A stretch of 64,000 nucleotides of DNA from positions 37,643 through 101,642 of the forward strand of contig CAMCRP010000004.1 of assembly GCA_945877315.1 (NCBI GenBank), read 5' to 3'. The notes beneath the pieces were generated by a model, which saw nothing but the letters and a program-made list of their open reading frames with translations, was not told the DNA's origin and did not search any database. How positions within the stretch are numbered: the stretch's first letter is position 1; the number at the start of each line of letters is the position of its first letter. The translations under genes and the position numbers were made by a program. This document shows positions 33,000 to 42,681 of the stretch, piece after piece. The DNA comes from an uncultured Ruminococcus sp. GTDB lineage: Bacteria > Bacillota > Clostridia > Oscillospirales > Ruminococcaceae.

Positions 33000-33073
33000 T
33001 CCTTTTCCTCGGCAGGACTTACGGCATTTGCCACCTGCTGTCTTTAGAACACGATAGCTGTTGCTAAACAACG
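33000..33073 (-). promoter_or_regulatory. Ribosomal protein L10 leader
   Basis: The conserved core AAAGACAGCAGGTG ... GTCCTGCCGAGG is at 33046-33007 on the minus strand. L10 (with L7/L12) binds it to limit its own synthesis. The adjacent attenuator hairpin offers the expression platform. Confidence 0.85.
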
Positions 33074-33079
33074 TAAATT

Positions 33080-33108
33080 ATTATATCACACTTTTTCTTG
33101 CTTGTCAA
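33080..33108 (-). promoter_or_regulatory. Promoter of rplJ-rplL
   Basis: On the minus strand TTGACA, 17 bases, TATAAT; leader of about 195 bases. Confidence 0.88.
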
Positions 33109-33169
33109 GTGCTTTTTAAAAAAAATTCACGGAAATCAATTTTCACGCAATACCAAATAAATATGCTTA

Positions 33170-33255
33170 TGTAGGGGCGACCATTGGTCGCCCGCAGTGC
33201 CGCAGAAAGCCGAAAAAAACAGCGTATCTACGGGCGGTCACTGACCGCCCCTACA
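33170..33255. repeat. TGTAGGGG repeat, paired inverted copies
   Basis: TGTAGGGGCGACC-ATT-GGTCGCCCG at 33170-33194 faces its mirror CGGGCGGTCA-CTGACCGCCC ending CTACA at 33231-33255. Each half is itself a hairpin. It fills the gap between the rplJ promoter and the sugar transferase gene. Confidence 0.75.
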
Positions 33256-33289
33256 AAAATTCGTCGAAAATTTATTTCGGTGGAAAAAA

Positions 33290-34681
33290 TTATTTATTTG
33301 CCGACTCTTTTTCTTTCTCGGCGTTTACCGTTTTGACTTCCTTTACGCCCTCGGTGCTTTCGGGGACAAAAAGAATTTTCACGGTCATAAGTATCAGCTT
33401 GATATCCAGCATAAGCGAATAGTTTTCGATATATGCAAGGTCAAGCTTCAATTTATCATAGGGCGTGGTGTTATACTTGCCCATGACCTGCGCATAGCCC
33501 GTAAGACCTGCCTTTACCTTTAACCGATAGCTGAATTCCGGCATACTTTCCTCGCTTATTGCCGCCAGCTCGGGGCGCTCCGGTCTTGGTCCGACTATGG
33601 ACATATCGCCCTTTAAGATGTTGATAAGCTGGGGCAGCTCGTCGAAGCGTATCTTTCTGATGATACGTCCGATAGGCGTTATCCTGTTGTCATTCTGCGA
33701 TGCAAGGCGTGCGCCGCTGTTTTTCTCGGCATCGACTATCATGCTGCGGAACTTGTATACCTTGAATATCCGTCCGCCCACTGTCAGCCTGTCCTGCGTA
33801 TAGAAAACGGGTCCGTGGTCGTACAGCTTGATAGCAGCCGCAGTTATGAGCATAAACGGCGAAAGCACCACCAGCGCGATCAGCGAAAGGATAATATCCA
33901 TAAACCGCTTGATGGCAGCCTGCTCAGCGTTCAGACCACTGTTTCGGCAGAGAAGCAGGGGGGTGTCGAACATATTCATATCCTCCGCACCTCTGATAAT
34001 AATATCGGAGATCTTCGGAGTTATGTAGGTTCTTTTGGAATTTGCAAAGCAGAATTTCAGTATGTCATTTCTCCGCTGACCGGGAATATCGCAGATGATA
34101 ACGGCTTCGTACTCCATTATTACCCGCTTTATCTCCTCAAAGTCCTCGTCCGCTCTTATGGAACGGCAGATACAGAACCTGTCGTCCCTTGCGCACATTT
34201 TCTCTACCAGACTGACCGCCAGACGGCTCCCGTAAACGATGACCATTTTTTTCGGGGGATACAGCTTTGAGAACAGCCTGTTGCTGAGTACCGCCCAGAC
34301 GCATATGACGAAAGCTTGAACAACGGTCATAATTACGATAGGCAGGGGATTGAACATCAATCTTGCAATAAGGCATATCTGGAAATAGGTAATGACATTT
34401 ACGCAGACAAGGGAAAGACACTGCGAATACACAATATCAGTCAGCTTCAGAAAGCCTATACGATATCCCTTGTAAATACGTGAAAACAGCATAAACATCA
34501 GCGCATAAACGCCGTACAGCAGGACGTTGCCCTTCAGATAGAACATTCCCGCAGCAAAATGGGGGCTGCTCTTATTATAATATTTTATCCAGACAAAGGA
34601 ATAGCAAAGGGTAAGGGCGCAGATAAGAACAAGCGAGGTCATGAACATTATAAGCCGCTTGAATTTTTCCGCATTATTCAT
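33290..34681 (-). CDS. Polyprenyl-phosphate sugar-1-phosphate transferase (exopolysaccharide initiation)
   Basis: 463 residues. Four or five N-terminal membrane helices, a Rossmann-like middle domain (MVIVYGSRLAVSLVEKM), then the bacterial sugar transferase domain: KRFMDIILSLIALVVLSPFML, YKFRSMIVDAEK, and FDELPQLINILKGDMSIVGPRPERP. It loads the first sugar phosphate onto undecaprenyl phosphate for capsule or exopolysaccharide. No glycosyltransferase cluster is adjacent. It starts 14 bases after prfB with AAGGAG and is probably co-transcribed. Confidence 0.9.
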   Translation of the reverse strand: MNNAEKFKRLIMFMTSLVLICALTLCYSFVWIKYYNKSSPHFAAGMFYLKGNVLLYGVYALMFMLFSRIYKGYRIGFLKLTDIVYSQCLSLVCVNVITYFQICLIARLMFNPLPIVIMTVVQAFVICVWAVLSNRLFSKLYPPKKMVIVYGSRLAVSLVEKMCARDDRFCICRSIRADEDFEEIKRVIMEYEAVIICDIPGQRRNDILKFCFANSKRTYITPKISDIIIRGAEDMNMFDTPLLLCRNSGLNAEQAAIKRFMDIILSLIALVVLSPFMLITAAAIKLYDHGPVFYTQDRLTVGGRIFKVYKFRSMIVDAEKNSGARLASQNDNRITPIGRIIRKIRFDELPQLINILKGDMSIVGPRPERPELAAISEESMPEFSYRLKVKAGLTGYAQVMGKYNTTPYDKLKLDLAYIENYSLMLDIKLILMTVKILFVPESTEGVKEVKTVNAEKEKESANK

Positions 34682-34695
34682 TCAAAACTCCTTAA

Positions 34696-35820
34696 TTATT
34701 CGGTTTTTTCAAGAGTTCCGTGGGACAATGCCTTTAAGTAGGCGTTGATGAACCCGTCAAGATCGCCGTCCATGACAGCCTGAACGTTTCCGTTTTCAAA
34801 GCCTGTGCGGTGATCCTTTACAAGAGTGTAGGGCATGAAAACGTAGGAACGTATCTGTGAGCCCCATGCGATCTCCTTCTGAACTCCCTTGATATCCTCG
34901 ATCTTGTCAAGATGCTCTCTTTCCTTGATCTCCATCAGCTTTGCTACCAGCATTTTCATGGCGTAATCTCTGTTCTGGAACTGGCTTCTCTGTGTCTGAC
35001 AGGAGGTGACTATTCCCGTGGGGATATGGGTAAGACGTACTGCGGACGATGTTTTGTTAATGTGCTGACCGCCTGCGCCGCTGGAACGGAAAACGTCCAT
35101 TTTAATGTCCTCGGGGCGAATATCAACGGTAACGCTGTCGTCCATTTCGGGCATTACTTCCAGAGAGGAGAAGGACGTGTGTCTGCGTCCCGAGCTGTCA
35201 AAGGGAGAAATTCTTACCAGACGGTGAACGCCCGATTCGGATTTCAGAAAGCCGTAAGCGTTCTCGCCCTCTATAAGGATAGATGCGGATTTCATGCCCG
35301 CTTCATCGCCGTCCAAATAGTCAAGGGTGGTTGCCTTGAAGCCGTGGGATTCAGCCCACTTGTTGTACATTCTGAAAAGCATCTCAGCCCAGTCCTGAGC
35401 CTCGGTGCCGCCTGCGCCTGCGTGGAAGGTGAGGATAGCGTTGTTCTTGTCATATTCGCCCGTCAGCAGTGTGGTAAGCTTTGCCGCCTCCAGCTGACGC
35501 TTGAACTCGTCTGCTTCGGCGTTCAGCGTTTCTGCCTCGGAGGTGTCGTCCTCTTCAAGGCACATTTCTATCATGGTGATAGTATCCTCCAGCAGGCCGT
35601 TGAGCTTTTTGTAATTTTCGATTTTTGACTCATAGCCTTTAAGCTCCTGCATGACCTTCTGGGAATTTTCGGGGTCGTCCCAGAAATTCGGCTCGGAGGA
35701 TTTATTGTGAAGCTCCTCCACTCTTTCCTTGGCTCTTTCGATGTCAAGGACGTCGTAAAGCTCCTTCATTTCCTTGCGGTAGCCCACAAGCTCTGTTTTA
35801 AGTTCGTCAAGAAGTATCAT
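34696..35820 (-). CDS. prfB: Peptide chain release factor 2
   Basis: 374 residues. Ends translation at UGA and UAA. The peptidyl hydrolysis loop is GAGGQHIN and the stop-reading segment is ISPFDSSGRRHTSF (SPF motif). The site of the usual programmed frameshift (near residue 25) is read in one frame here: GAGCTTTACGAC with no in-frame UGA, so autoregulation by frameshifting is absent although an AAGGAG stretch remains. AAAGGA precedes the ATG. Confidence 0.96.
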   Translation of the reverse strand: MILLDELKTELVGYRKEMKELYDVLDIERAKERVEELHNKSSEPNFWDDPENSQKVMQELKGYESKIENYKKLNGLLEDTITMIEMCLEEDDTSEAETLNAEADEFKRQLEAAKLTTLLTGEYDKNNAILTFHAGAGGTEAQDWAEMLFRMYNKWAESHGFKATTLDYLDGDEAGMKSASILIEGENAYGFLKSESGVHRLVRISPFDSSGRRHTSFSSLEVMPEMDDSVTVDIRPEDIKMDVFRSSGAGGQHINKTSSAVRLTHIPTGIVTSCQTQRSQFQNRDYAMKMLVAKLMEIKEREHLDKIEDIKGVQKEIAWGSQIRSYVFMPYTLVKDHRTGFENGNVQAVMDGDLDGFINAYLKALSHGTLEKTE

Positions 35821-35876
35821 ATATTTTTATCCTTTCAGTACATTTTGCAAATATGTCGGTGAACACACCTATTTAT

Positions 35877-35905
35877 ATAGTAATACAAAATCGCCGATAT
35901 GTCAA
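35877..35905 (-). promoter_or_regulatory. Promoter of prfB
   Basis: On the minus strand TTGACA, 17 bases, TACTAT. It abuts the stop codon of the upstream CLC gene. Confidence 0.75.
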
Positions 35906-37201
35906 CTACTTTCCGGTCATCTTTTCGATTTTTACGGGACGAAGCTTTGAAAAGAGTATCTGCTGACTGCCGTAAAGTCCGTCATAGCCCGAAAGAAGGT
36001 AGCTTACCGCCGCTGCAATGGCATAATATGGCAGTCCGTCTGCACCAAACAGCTCCACAGCAAGTATTATGGTAGTAATGGGACAGTTTGTAACTCCGCA
36101 GAACATAGCCGTCAGCCCGATAGCTGCGCCGAAGGACGGTGTTATGCCGTTTATAAAGGTTGACAGCGCGGCTCCAGCCGTTGCGCCGATGAACATTGTA
36201 GGGACTATCTCGCCGCCCTTGAAGCCTGCGCCCAGAGTCAGGGCGGTGAAAAGAATTTTCAGGAGAAACGCTTCATATCTGACAGTTCCGCCGAAGGCTG
36301 CGGTGATAACGTCCATTCCTGCGCCGTTATAGTCACGGGTCTGCAAAAGAAATGTCAGTGCGCAGACAATAACGCCGCCCACAAAGCCCCGAAGCATGGT
36401 ATTTGGTATGTATTTCCTGTAAAGCTCGGATGACTTGTGCATGGTCTTACAGAAAAGTATGCTGATAAACGCCGAAAGCACGGCAATTCCCATGGCAAAC
36501 AGTATTTCAGTCACTGCCGCTCTCGATATGGGCTGAATTCCGAAAACATCAAAATGTGTCGCATGAACGCCGAAGTGATGCGCCACAGCCTTGCCGACTA
36601 TTGCCGAAATAACGCAGGGGACAAGTGCCGAATAATGAAAGCTGCCCACCGTTGTGACCTCCATAGCGAAAACCGCCGCTGCGATAGGTGTGCCGAAAAG
36701 TGCCGAAAATCCTGCGCTCATGCCGCACATTGTAATTATGGGACGTTCTCTTATATTTATCTTCAAGGGACGGCTGATGAATACTGCCGTACTACTGCCT
36801 ATCTGCAAGGCTGCACCCTCACGTCCGCTGGAACCGCCGCAAAGATGCGTCAGAACGGTGGAGAAGAATATGAGCAGCATCATTTTGATGGAAAGCCGCT
36901 TGCCGCTTCTGACGGAGATCAGCACGGAGTTTGTGCCCTTGTCCTTGTCCATTCCCAGAAGGCTGTAGGATTTTGCAATGATTATTCCCGCAATGGGCAG
37001 GAAAAGTATGATAAGATCGTGGGTCTGACGGAATTCCGTTGCCCATTCGACTGCTTTGTCAAATGCCGTAGCAACGCCGCCGACCACCAGTCCAACAATG
37101 ACTGCGATAACCGTCCAGCGGAGAAAGCCGGGCAGCAGCGACCTCATTGAAAGCTCCGACATATCGGGCTTTGGGGAAGAATTTTTTTTGATGGTTTCCA
37201 T
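35906..37201 (-). CDS. CLC-family anion channel/antiporter, possibly of the fluoride (CLC-F) branch
   Basis: 431 residues, about ten or more membrane helices. The anion-filter motifs are GGSSGREGAALQIG (with the gating Glu) and GFKGGEIVPTMFIGA. The context THLCGGSSGREG and GGEIVP resembles fluoride/proton antiporters more than EriC-type chloride antiporters, but this is by eye. No fluoride riboswitch is visible. It is last in a SNF2, EpsG-like, CLC run with 24-25-base gaps. AAAGGAAAG precedes the ATG. Confidence 0.85.
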   Translation of the reverse strand: METIKKNSSPKPDMSELSMRSLLPGFLRWTVIAVIVGLVVGGVATAFDKAVEWATEFRQTHDLIILFLPIAGIIIAKSYSLLGMDKDKGTNSVLISVRSGKRLSIKMMLLIFFSTVLTHLCGGSSGREGAALQIGSSTAVFISRPLKINIRERPIITMCGMSAGFSALFGTPIAAAVFAMEVTTVGSFHYSALVPCVISAIVGKAVAHHFGVHATHFDVFGIQPISRAAVTEILFAMGIAVLSAFISILFCKTMHKSSELYRKYIPNTMLRGFVGGVIVCALTFLLQTRDYNGAGMDVITAAFGGTVRYEAFLLKILFTALTLGAGFKGGEIVPTMFIGATAGAALSTFINGITPSFGAAIGLTAMFCGVTNCPITTIILAVELFGADGLPYYAIAAAVSYLLSGYDGLYGSQQILFSKLRPVKIEKMTGK

Positions 37202-37225
37202 TTTCTTTCTTTCCTTTCGGAGAAT

Positions 37226-38962
37226 TTATTCGGTAAGATGGCTGTTTATATGGGGATTTACGTTGGAGGAGATGTTTATCGAATCAATGACCTCGCCTGT
37301 TTCTGTGCGTATAACAACGATGTTCATACCCTCCTTGTTGGAGGAATATTCCTTTCCGCAGACCATTATGGAGGATCTTCCGTTTTTGCGTGAGGAGGAG
37401 GTTATTTCAATTTTGCCGTATTCCATATTGAACTGTTCGGAAAATTCGCCGCCGCTGTATCGTTCGTAAAGAGCGGGTTCTCCGCAGACCTCGGAAACGG
37501 CAATGACCGCCGTGCCCGTCCTGTGTTCGGGAAAGCTTCCCTCAAAGCCCCTCAGACGGTACGCACGAAGGAAGGTGTTGTCCAGAAATCTCGTATATTC
37601 GCCCTTTGTAGATACCACAACTGTGTAATCGTCATCGGCTGCCAGAAGGAGAAAATCAATGGTGCTGTCAATGGCGGAAAGCATTCTGTCCCGCTGGATA
37701 GGTGACAGCATTTCCATTCCCTTTTTGCGGACGGACAGAATATTTGTCTGATAGGGGAAAACGCCGTGTGCGCCGTAGAAGCCTGCGCTGCCGATGTAGC
37801 TGTTGTACCAGAGGGAAACTCCGCATATTGCCAGAAGGGAAAGGGCGTAGACCGCCTTGCCTCTCCTCATTTTGTGCTTCTGTCTGACCGAGCTGCGCAT
37901 AAGTTCCAGCCATTCCACGGTCAGCTCCTCAGTTTCCCCCATTTTTCGGTTTATCTCGTCCAGACCCTTGCTGTCGGAGATAAGGCTTTCGATATACTGA
38001 ACTGCGGCGGGGAGGGCAAGCACGGAGAACACAAACGGGTAGTAAGTGAATCTCTCCATAATGCTGTGCTTTGTCATAAATATCCAGATGACTGCCTGAT
38101 AAAACATCAGGTTTGCAAAAATATTATCCTCGGTATCTGCGTCGCCATGCTTGCTTTTTATGAGATATGTCCCGTAAACAGCCGCAAATATCAGCACGGG
38201 CAGAATAACATAAACGGGCGAAAGTCCCTCCAGAACGAACTCGGAGCTTAGATATTCCTCATATTTCCCGCCGAGAAGCTTTGCTGCAAGGGTAATAAGC
38301 TTATCCGAAAAGATAAACGCCAATGCCGCCGCAGCAGCTTCTATCCCCACAAGCAGGGGACGTGGCTTTAGGGCGGCGAGAAAATATATGGGTATCATCA
38401 GCAGTGCGGAATAGTGAAAGCCCGCTGCTGCGATTATTATCAGCATTGACGGAATGATCTTTCTGTCCCGCATAAATTTCCAGCCCAGCAGTATGATAGA
38501 AACCGCAATTGCCTGTCGGGTGAAATTCATAGTCATATAGAAAAACGCAAAGCAGACGTAAGTAAAGCAGGATATCATGGGCCTTTTACTGTACAGATAA
38601 ACGGCAAATCCCGCAGGAACAAGGGCGCATATTGAATATACCGCCGTATAGACCTCGGTATTTTGCGTAAACAGTCCTATAAACCGTGTCAGAAGGGTGA
38701 AAAGCGGCTCGTAGCTTATCTCCCCCTGAGTAGGGTGGGGAGTGTTTATCTCATTTATCATCTGAAATGTATTGATATATGAAAAATAGTCGTTTCCAAT
38801 GCCGTAGCGGAACGCCGAAAGCAGTATAAGGCTCAAAAACACCGCCGAAACGTAAATTATCCTTTTTACCCTGTTTGGCTTTATCTCGGTCAGGAAAATG
38901 CCCGTCACCGCAATAACAGCCAGAAGTATGAGATACACGGTCATATTGCTGAAAGCCTCCAT
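37226..38962 (-). CDS. EpsG-family membrane protein
   Basis: 578 residues. The first ~330 residues have ten or more membrane helices and the EpsG signature FRYGIGNDYFSYINTF; EpsG proteins take part in exopolysaccharide polymerisation. A cytoplasmic stretch, one further helix (AVYALSLLAICGVSLWYNS) and about 190 outside residues follow. The start at 38962 has GGAGG five bases upstream; longer frames have none. No other polysaccharide gene is adjacent. Confidence 0.75.
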   Translation of the reverse strand: MEAFSNMTVYLILLAVIAVTGIFLTEIKPNRVKRIIYVSAVFLSLILLSAFRYGIGNDYFSYINTFQMINEINTPHPTQGEISYEPLFTLLTRFIGLFTQNTEVYTAVYSICALVPAGFAVYLYSKRPMISCFTYVCFAFFYMTMNFTRQAIAVSIILLGWKFMRDRKIIPSMLIIIAAAGFHYSALLMIPIYFLAALKPRPLLVGIEAAAAALAFIFSDKLITLAAKLLGGKYEEYLSSEFVLEGLSPVYVILPVLIFAAVYGTYLIKSKHGDADTEDNIFANLMFYQAVIWIFMTKHSIMERFTYYPFVFSVLALPAAVQYIESLISDSKGLDEINRKMGETEELTVEWLELMRSSVRQKHKMRRGKAVYALSLLAICGVSLWYNSYIGSAGFYGAHGVFPYQTNILSVRKKGMEMLSPIQRDRMLSAIDSTIDFLLLAADDDYTVVVSTKGEYTRFLDNTFLRAYRLRGFEGSFPEHRTGTAVIAVSEVCGEPALYERYSGGEFSEQFNMEYGKIEITSSSRKNGRSSIMVCGKEYSSNKEGMNIVVIRTETGEVIDSINISSNVNPHINSHLTE

Positions 38963-38987
38963 AAATACCTCCATAAACGCAAGATGT

Positions 38988-41900
38988 CTATCCGAACAGC
39001 GCAAGAAGCTCGTTTCTGTCAAGCAGGGAAACTCCGCCGCCTGCGGTAACAAGGCTGTCGGCAAGCTCCGTCTTTGCGGACTGAAGCTCCTTTATCTTTT
39101 CCTCTATTGTGCCCTTTGCGATAAGCTTATATACGGTAACATTGTTTTTCTGACCTATGCGGTAGGCACGGTCTGTCGCCTGATTTTCCGCAGAGGCATT
39201 CCACCATGGGTCGTAGTGGATAACAATGTCTGCACCTGTCAGGTTAAGCCCCGTTCCGCCCGCTTTCAGGGATATAAGGAAAACCTCCGTATCGTCCGTG
39301 TTAAAGCGTTCCACCATTTCCAGACGCTTTGACGGCGGAGTTGAGCCTGTCAGGGTAACGGTCTTTATCCCAAGCTTTGCAAGCTGATTTTCTATGATAG
39401 ACAGCATTGAGGTGAACTGCGAAAACAGCAGCACCTTATGTCCCGATGAAACGCAGCTTTCCGTCAGGTCGGTGCAGAGGGTAAGCTTTGCGCTGCCGCC
39501 CTTATAGTTTTCATAGGCAAGGGACGGGTCGCAGCATATCTGGCGGAGTCTGGTAAGCTCGGCAAGTATCTCCATTTTTCCCTGTCCGCTGTCGGAACGG
39601 CTGTCTGCCAGCATGGCTTTCAGGCGGCTGACCTCGGCGTCGTACAGCTTGCGCTGTTCCCCCTCCATGGCAGCGGTAAGAACCACCTCGTTTTTCTCGG
39701 GAAGCTCGCTCAGAACGTCCCTTTTAAGCCTTCTGAGGATAAAGGGCGCAGTCATTCTGCGAAGGCTGTCCAACGCCTTGTCGGAATTTTCCTTGACGAT
39801 AGGCTGCTCATATCTCCGCTTGAAATCGGTGTAATTGAAAAGATACCCTGGCATTATAAAGTCGAAAACGCTCCACAGCTCCGCCAGAGAATTTTCCACG
39901 GGAGTTCCCGTCAAAGCAAGTCTGACCTGACCGTCAACGGATTTTACCGATTTTGCACTCTGTGTGGAGTGATTTTTTATATACTGCGCCTCATCGATGA
40001 TAATGAAGCGGAAATGAAGCTCGTCGTACAGCTGAATGTCCCGTTTGAGCAGGTCGTAGGAGGTGACGATAATGTCGGAATTTTGGTATTCTGCGAGGAT
40101 CCTGCTGCGGTTGTCGGCGTTTCCGTCGGCGGCTGTGCAGACAAGTCCCGAGCCGAATTTTTCTATCTCGCTCTGCCAGTTAAGACAGAGTGATGACGGA
40201 CAGACTATGAGCGACGGCATAGGGGGCAGTCCTTTGTCAATTCTGTCCTGTTTATCGGCCATAAGCAGAGCAATGGTCTGAATGGTCTTTCCAAGTCCCA
40301 TATCGTCTGCAAGTATGCCGCCGAAGCCGTATTCCGAGATCGCCTTTAACCAGCGAAAGCCCTCTGTCTGATAATCTCTGAGAATATCCTCCAAGTCGGC
40401 GGGAACGGTGAATTCCGCCGAAGAAAACTCTCTTGCCTTTCGGGAAAACTCACGATTTTTCTCAAACCGAAGCTCCGTCCGCTCCTTCATAAGCTTATCG
40501 AGATACAACATTCTGTACCCCGGAAGGGCTATCTTTTCTTTGAGAAGCTCCTTGCTGTCCAGACGAAGATCCTCCGTAAGCTCGGCAAGAGCCGCCATTT
40601 CGGGAGAACCCAGCGAAATAAACGAACCGCTGCTCAGACGGCGGTATTTTTTTCCCTTGCGGTAATCCTTCAGCATATCCGCAAGCTCTTCTCTGCTGTA
40701 TTCGTCCGAAATCAGTTCAAGTTCAAGAAGCCCCGAGGAAAGCCTTACGCCTACCTTTGCGCTTACCTGAGGGCGCACCTTGATGTTGTCAATGCTCTCC
40801 GACGCAAACACGGTCATCAGCCTTGAAAGCTCGGAAATTCCTTCGGTGAGAAGAGTGTAAAGCTCGTCCTCATTGTTACATATAAATGCCTTTGATGCTT
40901 TTGGATTAACGGAGGAAAAATATTTCATCACCATTCTTTCGGCTGCCAGCTCTCCCGCAATATCGGGGGAGGACTCCGCAGTTTTTGACTGAAATCCGCC
41001 TTTTTTCACATCTCCGTAGACAAATTCCAGACGTGCGGAAACAGTATTTTCGCTCGGCATATCCAGATAGAGAAAGGTTTTCAGCTTGACGGAGGCGTAT
41101 TTTGCCGTATCTGCTTCGGAAATGACCTTTACTGTTTTTGCGGCAGGTTCCATTACCGACCGCCAGAATGCGGGCATATCCTTTTCCGCAACACGGACAG
41201 TATCATTATTGATAAGCGACTTTAGCAGTTCTGCGGCATTATCGGCAAATTCACGGTCGGAGATGTACAGCTCGCTGCCTATGAGATAGTAGGAATATTC
41301 TCCTTTTCCGAGAAAGCAGTAAGTGTCCTCCTTTTCCGTCAGAGATATTTCGCAGCCGCCCTCGGCAGGAGCGACCTTTACAGAAAAGTGGGGATTTTCC
41401 CTTATAATATTGGTATGACAGTCGTCAACGATTATGCTGTTATCCTTGTAAATGTCAAAAAGAGCGTCCAGGTCAAAGCCGGAAAGCTGCAGTTCCCTGT
41501 ATTTCGATGATGAATAGGAATAAAATCTGCCTGTGGATACCCTTGGCAGCAGAAACCGCAGTATGGGCAGGCTTTTTTCGTCAAAGCTTGAAATATCGTG
41601 CCGCAGAGAAAGCTCCTTGCCGTAATCCTTGACCTCGCCGGTCAAAAACAGCTCGGCGAATTCCCGCAGATTTTTGATGACATACATTCTTTTTGTTCCA
41701 ACCTTGAATTCAGCGGACACCGACCTGTATCCAATAGAAAGGCAGGGTTCAAGGCTTACCTTTTCGCTCCCCGAAGACAGCTGTCCCATAGTTTTTGCCG
41801 CCGCCGAACGCATAAGAGAGAGCGCTTCTCTGTCGGTGGAAATGCTGTAACTGCTGTTTTGCTCGGAATATTTCAGTGCCAAAGCAATAACGTGCTTGCA

Positions 41901-42164
41901 GGCGCCGTCATAGCAGGACGCAGCGGGGCAGTCACAGCCGAATCGTATGATCTTTCCCTCGCTGTTCACGGTAAAATCCGCATCATATACGCTGTCTGTG
42001 CCCTCGACCTCACCCTCAACGCTGATAGATGTGCCGTTTCTGGTACTTATTGTGGAGATATAATTGACATTACCCTTTTTGAAATAGGAAAGCCCTCTGG
42101 TGTAGGAATTTTCGGAAAATGCGATTTTTCTGAGATATTCGGTTGTGAATTCAAACTGTTTCAT
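38988..42164 (-). CDS. SWIM-zinc-finger SNF2-family helicase
   Basis: 1058 residues. A SWIM zinc finger near residue 75 has [16 protein letters not shown] long middle region of the bacterial SNF2-associated type follows. The ATPase core shows [15 protein letters not shown] (Walker A), [10 protein letters not shown] (motif II), LTGTPVENS (III), LFSQFTSML and TDRAYRIGQ (VI). It should remodel DNA-protein complexes using ATP. The start at 42164 has AAGGAG upstream; the longer frame does not. Orphan copies are common in Clostridia and their job is unknown. Confidence 0.92.
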   Translation of the reverse strand: MKQFEFTTEYLRKIAFSENSYTRGLSYFKKGNVNYISTISTRNGTSISVEGEVEGTDSVYDADFTVNSEGKIIRFGCDCPAASCYDGACKHVIALALKYSEQNSSYSISTDREALSLMRSAAAKTMGQLSSGSEKVSLEPCLSIGYRSVSAEFKVGTKRMYVIKNLREFAELFLTGEVKDYGKELSLRHDISSFDEKSLPILRFLLPRVSTGRFYSYSSSKYRELQLSGFDLDALFDIYKDNSIIVDDCHTNIIRENPHFSVKVAPAEGGCEISLTEKEDTYCFLGKGEYSYYLIGSELYISDREFADNAAELLKSLINNDTVRVAEKDMPAFWRSVMEPAAKTVKVISEADTAKYASVKLKTFLYLDMPSENTVSARLEFVYGDVKKGGFQSKTAESSPDIAGELAAERMVMKYFSSVNPKASKAFICNNEDELYTLLTEGISELSRLMTVFASESIDNIKVRPQVSAKVGVRLSSGLLELELISDEYSREELADMLKDYRKGKKYRRLSSGSFISLGSPEMAALAELTEDLRLDSKELLKEKIALPGYRMLYLDKLMKERTELRFEKNREFSRKAREFSSAEFTVPADLEDILRDYQTEGFRWLKAISEYGFGGILADDMGLGKTIQTIALLMADKQDRIDKGLPPMPSLIVCPSSLCLNWQSEIEKFGSGLVCTAADGNADNRSRILAEYQNSDIIVTSYDLLKRDIQLYDELHFRFIIIDEAQYIKNHSTQSAKSVKSVDGQVRLALTGTPVENSLAELWSVFDFIMPGYLFNYTDFKRRYEQPIVKENSDKALDSLRRMTAPFILRRLKRDVLSELPEKNEVVLTAAMEGEQRKLYDAEVSRLKAMLADSRSDSGQGKMEILAELTRLRQICCDPSLAYENYKGGSAKLTLCTDLTESCVSSGHKVLLFSQFTSMLSIIENQLAKLGIKTVTLTGSTPPSKRLEMVERFNTDDTEVFLISLKAGGTGLNLTGADIVIHYDPWWNASAENQATDRAYRIGQKNNVTVYKLIAKGTIEEKIKELQSAKTELADSLVTAGGGVSLLDRNELLALFG

Positions 42165-42201
42165 TTTCCCACGGCTCCTTTTTTCTGCAATACATAAATC
42201 C

Positions 42202-42230
42202 ATTATATCATATTTCGGCGGAATTTACAA
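42202..42230 (-). promoter_or_regulatory. Promoter of the SNF2 gene
   Basis: On the minus strand TTGTAA, 17 bases, TATAAT, about 38 bases before the ATG. Confidence 0.65.
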
Positions 42231-42309
42231 GGTTTTCCGATGTTTTTTCCGAATATCGGCAGTGACAAATTTATCTGTTGAAAATCTCCGTTTTTTTACA
42301 AAATATACA

Positions 42310-42337
42310 TTGACAATCGGGAAAAACGGTGTATAAT
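42310..42337 (+). promoter_or_regulatory. Promoter of the ilvA T-box transcript
   Basis: TTGACA, 16 bases, TATAAT. Confidence 0.85.
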
Positions 42338-42344
42338 AAAAAAT

Positions 42345-42642
42345 GTAATATTCAAATGCGTTGACAGGGAAAATGCGTGTGGAGTGTCGCAAAATGCTCT
42401 TTCCGTTTCAGAGAGCTGCCGTTCGGTGCAAGGCAGTGCGGAGAAATACGATGATCGCCCTTGAGCAGACTGCTGAAAGGAATTTGCCGTTTTCGGGAAA
42501 TTTCCGATTAAGCGTGTACGGAGGCTCCCCGTTACAGGAGAATACGTTGTCGGACGTATAAAGAGCGGCCGCTTTTGCGGCAATTAAGGTGGTAACACGG
42601 AGTAATGCGCTTCGCCCTTTGAATTTGGGGCGGAGCTTTTTT
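42345..42642 (+). promoter_or_regulatory. T-box leader controlling ilvA
   Basis: The T-box itself, AAGGTGGTAACACGG, is at 42586-42600. A terminator follows: GCTTCGCCC/GGGCGGAGC and six T (42609-42642). Stem I lies at ~42360-42465, and the likely specifier codon is ATC (isoleucine) at 42454-42456, just before the basal CCCT strand. Uncharged tRNA should pair with the specifier and favour the antiterminator. The codon choice is the least certain part. Confidence 0.9.
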
Positions 42643-42681
42643 GTTCTTACGTTTGACGAAATTTAGAAAGGAAGTAGTAAA

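Noticed and set aside
37202..37225. Fluoride riboswitch for the CLC gene
   Set aside because: The gap is only 24 bases and holds just a ribosome site.
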